Shown: positions 42,200 to 49,654 of the stretch, piece after piece
Layout of the letters: the number at the start of each line of letters is the position of its first letter
Numbering within the stretch: position 1 is the first letter of the stretch
The notes under the pieces: model-generated
The model's database searches: none
What the model saw: only the letters and a program-made list of their open reading frames with translations
What the model was told of the DNA's origin: nothing
Made by a program: the position numbers and the translations under genes
Assembly (NCBI RefSeq): GCF_000300535.1
Contig: NZ_AMSH01000010.1
Location: 1 to 64,000, forward strand
Direction of reading: 5' to 3'
Source: Bacillus xiamenensis
Lineage (GTDB): Bacteria > Bacillota > Bacilli > Bacillales > Bacillaceae
DNA length: 64,000 nt

Positions 42200-43517
42200 T
42201 TGGAACAGTGATCGTATAGCGTACACCTAGATCATCATTTTCAATAGATATGGACGCTTGATGCATTGAAAGAATTCGTTTGACAATGCTTAATCCAATA
42301 CCAAATTCGCCCTTTTTTCCCTTACTAAAAGGTTCGTATAGGCTGGATAGCATGTGTTCTTCAATTGGAGGGCCGTCATTACGAATGACCATGCGAATGT
42401 GATCCTCTTCCTGCTTCATATGAATGTCAATTCTACTTTTTGCGTAGCGAAGTTGATTTTCTAGTACATTTTCAAATAATTTGCTCCATTGTTCTGGATC
42501 GCCTTCAAGTGTAGCCTCATCATCTAAGTCCACGTTCCACTGCAATTCATTTTTCGACCAGCGTATGCGGTCGACCACTTCCAGCATTGTATTACTCATA
42601 AGGAAGGAAGAATGTGCGGGATTCTGTTTTGACAAATAATCAAGCTTTGTTAAATACAGCAAATCTTTGATCTTCTTCTCAAGTTTTTCCGCTTCACCTT
42701 CAATGACTTCCACCGTTTGTTCAAGATCTCCCTTAGGAAAAATCCCATCTTTAATGGACTGCGTATATCCGCGGATGACCATCACAGGTGTTTTTAAGTC
42801 ATGTGATATATTTTGCAAAAGCGTTCGTTCCGTTTCATCCTTTTGAATGAGCTTTTGTCTCATTTCTTCAATCGTATGACCGAGCTTGCCGATTTCATCT
42901 TGCCTGTCAACGACCACAGGATCGTCCCAGTCCTCTTGAGCAATCCGCTTCACGTGCTTTTCAAACGCAACGATCGGACGGGATAAGTAGCGGGCAAGCC
43001 AAATAGACGGAATCCAGCTTAGTAAAATGACAGTGCCTAAGATCAATATCAGCTGTTTAAACAGCGTAAAGGACAAGTCGTCTCGATAAGAATCTGGTGC
43101 ATACGACAACAGAATATATTGTGTATTGCCTGTTGAGACTTTTTTGATCACAAAAAAGATATGCTGGCCATTCACTTCTTCAGAATAGCGTTTCGTTGCG
43201 CTTTTTTGTTTTTTCACAAAGGTTTGTACTTTTTCAATAAACGCATGCGGGAAAAACTGCGCCATTTGATCTAATTCATCTGACGGGATCAGAATGTGCT
43301 GAACCGAGCGGTTTTCTGGGGTCGACTTTGGTGATCCGTCTCGATTCAAAGGGTATTCTGTTAACACCTGCTGTTCATTTTCGATGTTTTTATAAATTTC
43401 ATCTGTGAAGAAGCTGCGTAATGTATTTGAAAATAAAATGATCAGGACAATCGAAATGGTCAGCAAAATGCCAGAGATGACGACCCAAATTTGAAAAGCG
43501 AGCGGTTTGTTCTTCAT
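42186..43517 (-). CDS. cssS: Secretion-stress sensor kinase CssS
   Basis: A 443-residue kinase with membrane helices at about 12-32 and 165-187, an extracytoplasmic sensor between them, HAMP, then HisKA with LLQNISHDLKTPVMVI (His near 240) and HATPase with ENQLRYA and GEFGIGLSIVKR. It detects misfolded exported protein outside the membrane and phosphorylates CssR to induce quality-control proteases HtrA/HtrB. It overlaps cssR by four bases and is divergent from htrB, as in B. subtilis. Confidence 0.9.
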   Translation of the reverse strand: MKNKPLAFQIWVVISGILLTISIVLIILFSNTLRSFFTDEIYKNIENEQQVLTEYPLNRDGSPKSTPENRSVQHILIPSDELDQMAQFFPHAFIEKVQTFVKKQKSATKRYSEEVNGQHIFFVIKKVSTGNTQYILLSYAPDSYRDDLSFTLFKQLILILGTVILLSWIPSIWLARYLSRPIVAFEKHVKRIAQEDWDDPVVVDRQDEIGKLGHTIEEMRQKLIQKDETERTLLQNISHDLKTPVMVIRGYTQSIKDGIFPKGDLEQTVEVIEGEAEKLEKKIKDLLYLTKLDYLSKQNPAHSSFLMSNTMLEVVDRIRWSKNELQWNVDLDDEATLEGDPEQWSKLFENVLENQLRYAKSRIDIHMKQEEDHIRMVIRNDGPPIEEHMLSSLYEPFSKGKKGEFGIGLSIVKRILSMHQASISIENDDLGVRYTITVPKKRL

Positions 43518-44188
43518 CCCTTTAGCATCCTATAGCCAAATCCATAAATGGTCTCGACTTTTAAGTCAGGCATTTTTTTACGCAGCCGTCTGACAAGATC
43601 ATCCACGACACGATCTGTCCCAAAGTAATCATGTCCCCAGATCTTCACGAGAATATCTTCACGAGAAAAAGCGTGTCCTTGATGATGTGTAAATAAGAGC
43701 AGCAAGTCAAATTCCTTAGAAGTTAAGTTAATCAGCTGATCCCCTTCAAACACCTCTCTCACGTCCTCATGAATGGTGTAGGAGGAAACGTGTGTGATGC
43801 TTGGCTGCGGGGTCTCACTGTTTTTATACACAAGCTCCAGCAGCTTTTGCACTCGGATGATCAGCTCCCGCGGAAGAAATGGTTTCGCAATATAGTCACT
43901 GCTTCCCAGTTCTAAGCCGAGGACACGATCAATATCTGCATCACGTGCAGAAATGAAAATGACTGGTACGTCAGGTGAGGCGGCTTTGATTTCTTTAATG
44001 AGTGTGTAGCCGTCTGTATCAGGCAGCATAATATCTAAAATCCATAGATGCGGCGGCTTGTCCATTGCCGCACGTGCCGCTTCTCCGGTTAAAAAAGAGG
44101 AGACATTCCAATTTTCACTCTCTAAATATTTGGTTAAAAGTTCATTTAAGTTTTGTTCATCCTCAACTAAATAAATGGTGTACGACAA
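43514..44188 (-). CDS. cssR: Secretion-stress response regulator CssR
   Basis: A 224-residue OmpR-family regulator: receiver with IYLVEDEQNL, phospho-acceptor Asp52 in LWILDIMLPDTDG and KPFLPREL; winged helix with FDLLLLFTHHQGHAFSREDI and TIYGFGYRMLKG. An ATG at 44200 opens the frame with GAGAGG touching it, too close to work. The TTG at 44188 is spaced properly and gives the known N terminus (SYTIYLVEDE). It should bind the gap toward htrB and its own promoter. Confidence 0.9.
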   Translation of the reverse strand: MSYTIYLVEDEQNLNELLTKYLESENWNVSSFLTGEAARAAMDKPPHLWILDIMLPDTDGYTLIKEIKAASPDVPVIFISARDADIDRVLGLELGSSDYIAKPFLPRELIIRVQKLLELVYKNSETPQPSITHVSSYTIHEDVREVFEGDQLINLTSKEFDLLLLFTHHQGHAFSREDILVKIWGHDYFGTDRVVDDLVRRLRKKMPDLKVETIYGFGYRMLKG

Positions 44189-44524
44189 AGTCTTCCACAT
44201 CCTCTCAACGTCATTATAACGGGATACAAAGGCGATATGTCAACAATCACACGCTTTTTTCATAATTTCACATATTCTTCTCATCATTATCCCATAATGT
44301 TTGATTATGATAAGCTCAAGGGAAAAAAGGGCATAGACAAAAAGCTGATGAATAGGTGTTTTCCACCAATGTGCGCACCTTGCTTTTTTTCTATGAATAA
44401 GTATTATATAATTTGGTATATTGCCATAAAGTATTTTCAATGATTTTGCCATTAAGAGGACATCGGTCCTATCGACACATATGAATGAAGCATTTCATGA
44501 AAATGATGCAAAGGAGTGCAAGCG
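44189..44524. promoter_or_regulatory. Divergent control region cssR/htrB
   Basis: A 336-base gap without a credible gene. TTTTCATAA and TTTCACAT at 44257-44273, followed by TTCTTCTCATCA, make a tandem-repeat cluster that may be the CssR binding site. TATAAT at 44407-44412 is a likely htrB -10 element. The region is AT-rich with clustered CATA/CACA words; the exact CssR box could not be fixed by eye. Confidence 0.4.
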
Positions 44525-45889
44525 ATGGATTTCCGAAGAGAAGATGAAGAAAAAAAGATCAATCATCAAGAAGAAACACATCAAGAGAATGAGAAAGAAA
44601 TAGAAGAACCAAAAAAAGAACTCGTTTTTCACCACCATGAAAATGAAGCATCCGCCTCTCAGGAGAGTGTGACAAACAGGTCACCTCAAATTGTGGATGA
44701 TCGTGCTTCTAAAAAGGAGAAAAAACGGAAGGCTGCATGGTTGAGTCCGATTCTTGGAGGGATTATTGGCGGAGGTCTTGTGCTTGGAATTACACCGCTT
44801 TTACCGCAGGCACAGGACACAGCTGCCAACACGCAAACCCAAACAGCGTCAAGTGAATCGGTTACCTCTGATAATTTCTCATCAAAACAAATCACCAATG
44901 CGACGAATGTAGCCGATATGGTAGAGGATTTAGAGCCGACCATTGTAGGGGTCTCAAACTATCAATCTACACAAAACTCTTTCGGTCTTAGCGGAGAATC
45001 AACAGAAGCGGAAGCTGGAACTGGTTCCGGTGTGATCTTTAAAAAGGATGGAAAAAAAGCATACATTATTACCAATAACCACGTGGTTGAAGGTGCCAAT
45101 AAATTAAAGGTCACGCTTTATGATGGAAAAACAAAAGATGCTAAGCTTGTCGGCAATGATGTGATGACAGATTTGGCTGTTCTCGAAATCAACGCTGACG
45201 GCATTGATAAAGTCGCAAGCTTTGGTGATTCGTCTAAGCTTCGTGCCGGAGACAAAGTGATCGCTATCGGGAACCCGCTTGGTGCGCAGTTCTCAGGTAC
45301 TGTGACAGAAGGAATTATTAGTGGTGTCGATCGTACCGTTGAAGCGACTACGTCATCTGGTACTGTTGAGATGAATGTGCTTCAAACAGATGCTGCCATT
45401 AACCCAGGAAACAGTGGAGGTCCACTGATCAATACGGACGGTCAAGTCATTGGGATCAACAGCTTGAAAATTAGCGAAAGCGGTGTAGAATCACTTGGAT
45501 TCGCCATCCCAAGTAACGATGTGAAACCGATTGTCGATCAGCTATTGAAAAATGGAAAAATCGAACGCCCTTACCTTGGTGTTCAAATGATTGACTTAGA
45601 GCAAGTGCCTGAAACGTATCAGGAAAATACGCTCGGATTATTTGATAAACAAATCGGTAAAGGCATTTACGTAAAAGATGTATCGAAAGGATCACCTGCA
45701 CAAAAGGCAGGTTTGAAGTCTGGAGATGTCATCATCAAGTTCAAAGGGAAAGATGTGGAGAACAGCTCACAGCTAAAAGAAATCCTTTATAAAGAAACAA
45801 AAATCGGTGATAAAACAACAATGACGGTCATCCGTGAAGGAAAGAACAAAAACCTTGATATTACCCTCGGGCAGTCTGATAACGAATAA
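44525..45889 (+). CDS. htrB: Membrane-anchored serine protease HtrB (DegP/HtrA family)
   Basis: A 454-residue quality-control protease. A charged cytoplasmic N terminus is followed by one membrane helix at about residues 75-96 and then a trypsin-like domain. Its catalytic triad is visible in TNNHVVEG (His), DLAVLEI (Asp) and NPGNSGGPL (Ser). One C-terminal PDZ domain contains KGSPAQKAGLKSGDVIIKFK. AAAGGAG fits ATG 44525 better than the GTG at 44516. It degrades misfolded secreted proteins outside the membrane and is induced by CssRS, the genes for which lie divergently. Confidence 0.93.
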   Translation: MDFRREDEEKKINHQEETHQENEKEIEEPKKELVFHHHENEASASQESVTNRSPQIVDDRASKKEKKRKAAWLSPILGGIIGGGLVLGITPLLPQAQDTAANTQTQTASSESVTSDNFSSKQITNATNVADMVEDLEPTIVGVSNYQSTQNSFGLSGESTEAEAGTGSGVIFKKDGKKAYIITNNHVVEGANKLKVTLYDGKTKDAKLVGNDVMTDLAVLEINADGIDKVASFGDSSKLRAGDKVIAIGNPLGAQFSGTVTEGIISGVDRTVEATTSSGTVEMNVLQTDAAINPGNSGGPLINTDGQVIGINSLKISESGVESLGFAIPSNDVKPIVDQLLKNGKIERPYLGVQMIDLEQVPETYQENTLGLFDKQIGKGIYVKDVSKGSPAQKAGLKSGDVIIKFKGKDVENSSQLKEILYKETKIGDKTTMTVIREGKNKNLDITLGQSDNE

Positions 45890-45893
45890 ATGA

Positions 45894-45925
45894 AAACAGG
45901 TGGATAAAAGATCCACCTGTTTTTT
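45894..45925. terminator. Bidirectional terminator after htrB
   Basis: AAAACAGGTGGAT and ATCCACCTGTTTT form a 13-bp perfect stem around AAAAG with T and A flanks, between convergent genes. Confidence 0.88.
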
Positions 45926-45929
45926 GCGC

Positions 45930-46775
45930 TTATTTTTTGGATGAAAGTGTCCGTAAAATGATCGTTTCCCATACATTCCAAGGCAGGAGCTGCTTTGCTA
46001 GGAATGAAAGCCGTACACCTTTCCCCACAAGGTATCTCAGCTTCTTTAGACGCTTCTTCTCTGCAAGTGAGACCACAAGCTCCGCAACTTCGCTAGGATC
46101 TCCATAGTTGTTTTTTTGCGCTTCAATATAGGACATCATCTTTTGATAAATAGCTGTGTATTTAGAATCTTCTGCGGGCTGCGTCATTTGCTCATTCATA
46201 GAGGTGTTCCAAATATTTGTTTGGAAAGAACCCGGCTCAATCAAAGCGGCCTGAATGCCAAACGAAGCCAGTTCAATTCGCAAGCTCTCTGTATAGCCCT
46301 CTAGTGCAAATTTGGACGATACATATGGAGAGAGCGCAGGCATACCCATTAACCCGCTGATACTGCTCATATTCAATATCTTTGCACCGGTTGTCATAAA
46401 CGGAAGGACCGCCTGTGTCATTTCCATCACCCCAAAGACATTCACTTCGAATTGCTGGCGGTACTTGTCAACAGGCACTTCTTCAGCAAAACCAGCATAG
46501 GCTGTTCCCGCATTGTTCACAAGCAGGTGAATGGGTGCATCAGTATCGAGCCTTTTCTGAAATGCTTGAATGGACTGTGTATCCGTCACATCTAATACTT
46601 CAATATGTATCAATTCGGATAAAGCGGCTTTCTTTAGTTCTTCCGCAAGCTTTTTCGCATTGGCCTCTTGTCTCACACCAGCAATTACGGTATAGCCTTG
46701 CTGAGCCAGGCGCAGCGTGATGAGCTTGCCAAAGCCGCTATTGGCACCAGTCACAATGGCTGTTTTTTTCATCAT
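45930..46775 (-). CDS. Short-chain dehydrogenase/reductase
   Basis: A 281-residue SDR with cofactor motif TGANSGFG near residue 9, NNAGTAYAG near 90 and the catalytic Ser/Tyr/Lys in NMSSISG and YVSSKFALEG. The C-terminal part (EKKRLKKLRYLVGKGVRLS) is longer than in small SDRs and resembles the retinol-dehydrogenase-like or YusZ-type group. AAAAGGAGAAACGG precedes the ATG at 46775. No neighbour indicates the substrate. It is convergent with htrB and divergent from yusW. Confidence 0.8.
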   Translation of the reverse strand: MMKKTAIVTGANSGFGKLITLRLAQQGYTVIAGVRQEANAKKLAEELKKAALSELIHIEVLDVTDTQSIQAFQKRLDTDAPIHLLVNNAGTAYAGFAEEVPVDKYRQQFEVNVFGVMEMTQAVLPFMTTGAKILNMSSISGLMGMPALSPYVSSKFALEGYTESLRIELASFGIQAALIEPGSFQTNIWNTSMNEQMTQPAEDSKYTAIYQKMMSYIEAQKNNYGDPSEVAELVVSLAEKKRLKKLRYLVGKGVRLSFLAKQLLPWNVWETIILRTLSSKK

Positions 46776-46895
46776 CCGTTTCTCCTTTTGACGTATATTT
46801 TTTGTTTTCATTTACCATAACACAGTGTTTAGGTGAATAACGAAAAGAAGCTTAGAGCAGAATAAAAACCGATGAAGCGAAATAGGAGGAAACAC

Positions 46896-47345
46896 ATGAT
46901 GTGCTGGAAGAAGGCGGGACTGCTAGGAGTGCTGCTCTTTATGCTGTCTGGCTGTCAATCAATCGAACCAATGCAACATACAAGTGAAGCAGAAGCTGAA
47001 AGTCTGTCAGCTGTTCAAATGAAGGAGCTGCCATTTCATCATCTGCATCTACATGTTCAATATGGGCAGAAAAATGAATTATACGAAGCTACCTATCGTC
47101 AGGTGGGCGGAAAAGAAGAAGCACTGATTCGAGATCATATGAATGGTGTCCGCTATGAAGGGGAGGAAGCATTGCGCGAGATGAAGATGAAGTTAAATGA
47201 TATGTCTATACCTAGTGCAAAGCTAAATGAAACGTATGTAAATGAACTATTAGCTGCCTTTAATTTAGATGACGATTATCAGCGGATTCAGGTCGATATG
47301 AAGCTCGAAGATGGGACAAATCGTACATTCGAAAAGAAAAAGTAA
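46896..47345 (+). CDS. yusW: Small lipoprotein YusW
   Basis: A 149-residue exported lipoprotein with signal peptide and lipobox L-S-G-C (Cys near 20). The mature part is a single small alpha-beta domain rich in acidic residues. Its position directly before the siderophore ATPase gene and its size match B. subtilis YusW, whose function is unknown. AATAGGAGG precedes ATG 46896; an upstream in-frame ATG at 46872 would put charged residues before the signal. Confidence 0.75.
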   Translation: MMCWKKAGLLGVLLFMLSGCQSIEPMQHTSEAEAESLSAVQMKELPFHHLHLHVQYGQKNELYEATYRQVGGKEEALIRDHMNGVRYEGEEALREMKMKLNDMSIPSAKLNETYVNELLAAFNLDDDYQRIQVDMKLEDGTNRTFEKKK

Positions 47346-47368
47346 ACGAGACTTTGTCATTTTTTAAT

Positions 47369-47383
47369 TGAAAATGATTTTCA
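47369..47383. promoter_or_regulatory. Fur box of yusV
   Basis: TGAAAATGATTTTCA fits the 7-1-7 Fur consensus at all fixed positions and is a perfect palindrome. It lies about 100 bases upstream of yusV. Confidence 0.88.
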
Positions 47384-47481
47384 AAATCACTCAAATCTGA
47401 TACACTAAATTGAGATAAGTGATCTTTGACGTCTACATAGACGATATTCAATATAAAAAATTTGGATGAGAAAAGGAGCGT

Positions 47482-48321
47482 TTGAGCGGAATGAGTGCCA
47501 TTTCTACTGAAGGTTTAAGCTTAGGCTACGGAGAAACAATGATCATAGATGAACTAAATGTATCAATCCCTAAGGGTGAAATCACAGTATTTATTGGCAG
47601 CAATGGATGCGGTAAATCCACGCTACTTCGCTCATTGGCCCGTCTCATGAAGCCAATGGGTGGATCTGTCCTGCTTGAAGGTCATTCCATTGCCAAATTA
47701 CCAACAAAGGAAGTGGCGAAACAGCTTGCCATTCTTCCGCAAGGACCAGAAGCGCCGGAAGGATTAACTGTCCACCAGCTAGTTAAGCAAGGGCGATACC
47801 CTTATCAAAATTGGCTGAAGCAATGGTCAAAGCAAGACGAAGAAGCGGTAAATCGCGCACTGAAGTCAACGAAGATGGAAGACCTAGCTGATCGAACGGT
47901 CGATTCATTATCAGGTGGACAAAGGCAGCGTGCATGGATTGCGATGACATTGGCGCAGGAGACGGATATTATCCTATTAGATGAGCCAACAACGTATTTA
48001 GACATGACGCACCAAATTGAAATCCTTGATCTTCTGTTTGATTTAAATGAAAAAGAGCAGCGCACGATTGTCATGGTTCTGCATGACCTCAATCTCGCTT
48101 GCAGATATGCGCATCATCTTGTTGCCATTAAAGACAAGTCGATTTATGCAGAAGGAAGACCGGAAACCGTCATTAACTGTGATCTCGTGAAAAATGTCTT
48201 TGATATGAACTGCCAAGTGACAACAGATCCTTTATTCGGAACACCATTATGTATTCCGCATGGCAGAGGACGCTGTATTGTGCAGGAGGCACAAGCAGAG
48301 ACATTTCTTGCTGCAAGATAA
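47482..48321 (+). CDS. yusV: Siderophore ABC transporter ATP-binding protein YusV
   Basis: A 279-residue ATPase closely similar to FhuC: Walker [10 protein letters not shown] near residue 41, [13 protein letters not shown], signature LSGGQRQR, Walker B IILLDEPT and H-loop VLHDLN. Its B. subtilis counterpart energises the importers for bacillibactin, enterobactin and petrobactin, which lack their own ATPase. A perfect Fur box lies upstream and a terminator behind. TTG 47482 has AAGGAG only three bases away; ATG 47491 is the alternative start. No permease gene lies near, in line with a stand-alone shared ATPase. Confidence 0.9.
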   Translation: MSGMSAISTEGLSLGYGETMIIDELNVSIPKGEITVFIGSNGCGKSTLLRSLARLMKPMGGSVLLEGHSIAKLPTKEVAKQLAILPQGPEAPEGLTVHQLVKQGRYPYQNWLKQWSKQDEEAVNRALKSTKMEDLADRTVDSLSGGQRQRAWIAMTLAQETDIILLDEPTTYLDMTHQIEILDLLFDLNEKEQRTIVMVLHDLNLACRYAHHLVAIKDKSIYAEGRPETVINCDLVKNVFDMNCQVTTDPLFGTPLCIPHGRGRCIVQEAQAETFLAAR

Positions 48322-48330
48322 TCGTATGTG

Positions 48331-48371
48331 AAAAGCCTGACATCTGTTACGCGCAGAGTCAGGTTTTTTTC
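48331..48371 (+). terminator. Terminator of yusV
   Basis: AGCCTGAC and GTCAGGTTTTTTT pair around a 16-base loop, just after the yusV stop. Confidence 0.8.
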
Positions 48372-48393
48372 TGAAAAAGGGAGCGGAAGATCA

Positions 48394-48645
48394 ATGGGAA
48401 ATGAATTAGATGAAAAGCTAGAGGGCTTGCTTGATAAATATACAGAGCTGCTGCTTGGTGAAACGAATGAGGAACTGAAAAGAGATGTCACGCAGTGGGT
48501 GATCTACTCTCATATTGCCAAAAGCATGCCGCCTCTAGCGAAGCATTTTAATGAAACGTATCCAGAGGCAAAGGAAGACATCAAAGAAACGATTCAGCGG
48601 ATCAAACAATTAAATGAAGCTCATCGAGCCAATAAAGACCGTTAA
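48394..48645 (+). CDS. yusU: DUF2573-type small protein YusU
   Basis: An 83-residue, mostly helical acidic protein (MGNELDEKLEGLLDKYTELL, later HIAKSMPPLAKHFNETYPEA). AAAGGGAGCGGAAG precedes the ATG. It follows yusV as in B. subtilis. No function is known, and there is no membrane segment. Confidence 0.8.
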   Translation: MGNELDEKLEGLLDKYTELLLGETNEELKRDVTQWVIYSHIAKSMPPLAKHFNETYPEAKEDIKETIQRIKQLNEAHRANKDR

Positions 48646-48678
48646 AAAACTGCCAGCATCATCACTGGCAGTTTTTCT
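48646..48678. terminator. Bidirectional terminator between yusU and the coat gene
   Basis: AAACTGCCAG and CTGGCAGTTT pair around CATCATCA with A and T runs on either side. Confidence 0.85.
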
Positions 48679-49026
48679 TTATGACATGTTTGATGGTCCA
48701 TATGGAGACTGATCTGTCAGTGTTTGCTGGAACTTTTGATGTGCTTGCTGGAGCTTTTGCTGCTCAGCCGCTTCGACAGAATACCAGCCATATTTGAACA
48801 TGACATCATATAAATGTCTTTGCGTTTTTTGTGTTTCCAGCGCAATTTGCTGAATATCTTGGTAAAGAGATTCATGGCTTAATTCATTCAGCGCTGTGTT
48901 ATATCCGCTTGTCATATATTTTTCAGTCGACAAGAGATCTGTGATAAAATCACGATCGTTCATGTTTGTGGTTGTTGGAACCGGCGTTTGTGGATTCCCA
49001 ATTTTTTGTTGGTTTTGCTGATCCAT
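48679..49026 (-). CDS. CotF-family spore coat protein (YusN/YraF-like)
   Basis: A 115-residue helical protein. The segment DRDFITDLLSTEKYMTSGYN followed by ALNELSHESLYQDIQQIALE is the CotF/coat-protein-F pattern. The tail is rich in glutamine, and YGWY occurs near residue 82. In B. subtilis the CotF-like yusN lies beside fadM, close to this position. It follows a smaller coat-like gene by 12 bases, a two-gene arrangement also seen in yraD-yraG. Expected in the mother cell during sporulation; no sigma-K promoter could be assigned with certainty. Confidence 0.78.
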   Translation of the reverse strand: MDQQNQQKIGNPQTPVPTTTNMNDRDFITDLLSTEKYMTSGYNTALNELSHESLYQDIQQIALETQKTQRHLYDVMFKYGWYSVEAAEQQKLQQAHQKFQQTLTDQSPYGPSNMS

Positions 49027-49038
49027 GTCTTTGTCCTC

Positions 49039-49287
49039 CTATTGCATAAAGCCAGTAGACTGGCCTTGCCCTGAGCTGCCTAAATGATGAAGAATTTGGG
49101 TGTAATGCTGATGGTGCATTTGACCAACTTGATTGAGTTCTTGTTTCAATGTTTGATCTTGGCAATGCTCGGCCATAAAGTGGGCTTTTTTCATGGCGAT
49201 TAAATTCCAGTTCAGCATATCCTCTAAGTACAAGGAATCCTTCACTGAAATGACTTGCGGGGGCATATTCATTTGCTGATTGTTCAA
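49039..49287 (-). CDS. Small spore-coat-like protein paired with the CotF-type gene
   Basis: An 82-residue protein rich in glutamine, histidine and methionine (for example EHCQDQTLKQELNQVGQMHH), with helices resembling the ferritin-like half found in CotF/YraG-type proteins. AGGAGGGAACACATC gives a strong ribosome site. It is transcribed together with the following CotF-type gene. Coat localisation is inferred from that pairing. Confidence 0.7.
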   Translation of the reverse strand: MNNQQMNMPPQVISVKDSLYLEDMLNWNLIAMKKAHFMAEHCQDQTLKQELNQVGQMHHQHYTQILHHLGSSGQGQSTGFMQ

Positions 49288-49317
49288 GATGTGTTCCCTC
49301 CTTACGATTTTGGTTCC

Positions 49318-49455
49318 TTAATGTTTCTTTTTATATTGCTGATTTTGACTGGTCTTTTTCCCGCCGAGGTCTGCTTCTTGTGATGGACCTGCGTTTCCTT
49401 TTACACTTGCAGCACTTACGCCAGCTTTTGATGGATTTTTCTTCAAACGAGACAT
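49318..49455 (-). CDS. yuzL: YuzL-like small basic protein
   Basis: A 45-residue, highly basic protein (MSRLKKNPSKAGVSAASVKG, ending NQQYKKKH). The AGVSAASVKGNAGP core is the mark of the YuzL-like family as I remember it; such small basic proteins are often spore-associated. GGAGGTGATGTCCAT is an almost perfect ribosome site. It lies just upstream of the two coat-like genes on the same strand. Confidence 0.75.
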   Translation of the reverse strand: MSRLKKNPSKAGVSAASVKGNAGPSQEADLGGKKTSQNQQYKKKH

Positions 49456-49616
49456 ATGGACATCACCTCCATTCTTACATTTCCCTCTCATCTTTAATTC
49501 ATACGCTGTAAAGAAAGACGCATGAGAATGTGTAAATTTTTGAAATCTGCTATTGAACTGTTTCGGAAAATCTTTTAAGATAAAGAAAGAGGCATTGCTT
49601 TTTTTTGGACAAAAAA

Positions 49617-49634
49617 TGAATGACTGTTCATTCA
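49617..49634. promoter_or_regulatory. FadR operator of fadNAE
   Basis: TGAATGACTGTTCATTCA matches the Bacillus FadR box TGAATGAnTAnTCATTCA except for one central base. It lies 20 bases before the fadN start, so the operon should be induced by long-chain acyl-CoA. Confidence 0.85.
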
Positions 49635-49654
49635 AAATGTTTAGGGGGATATTT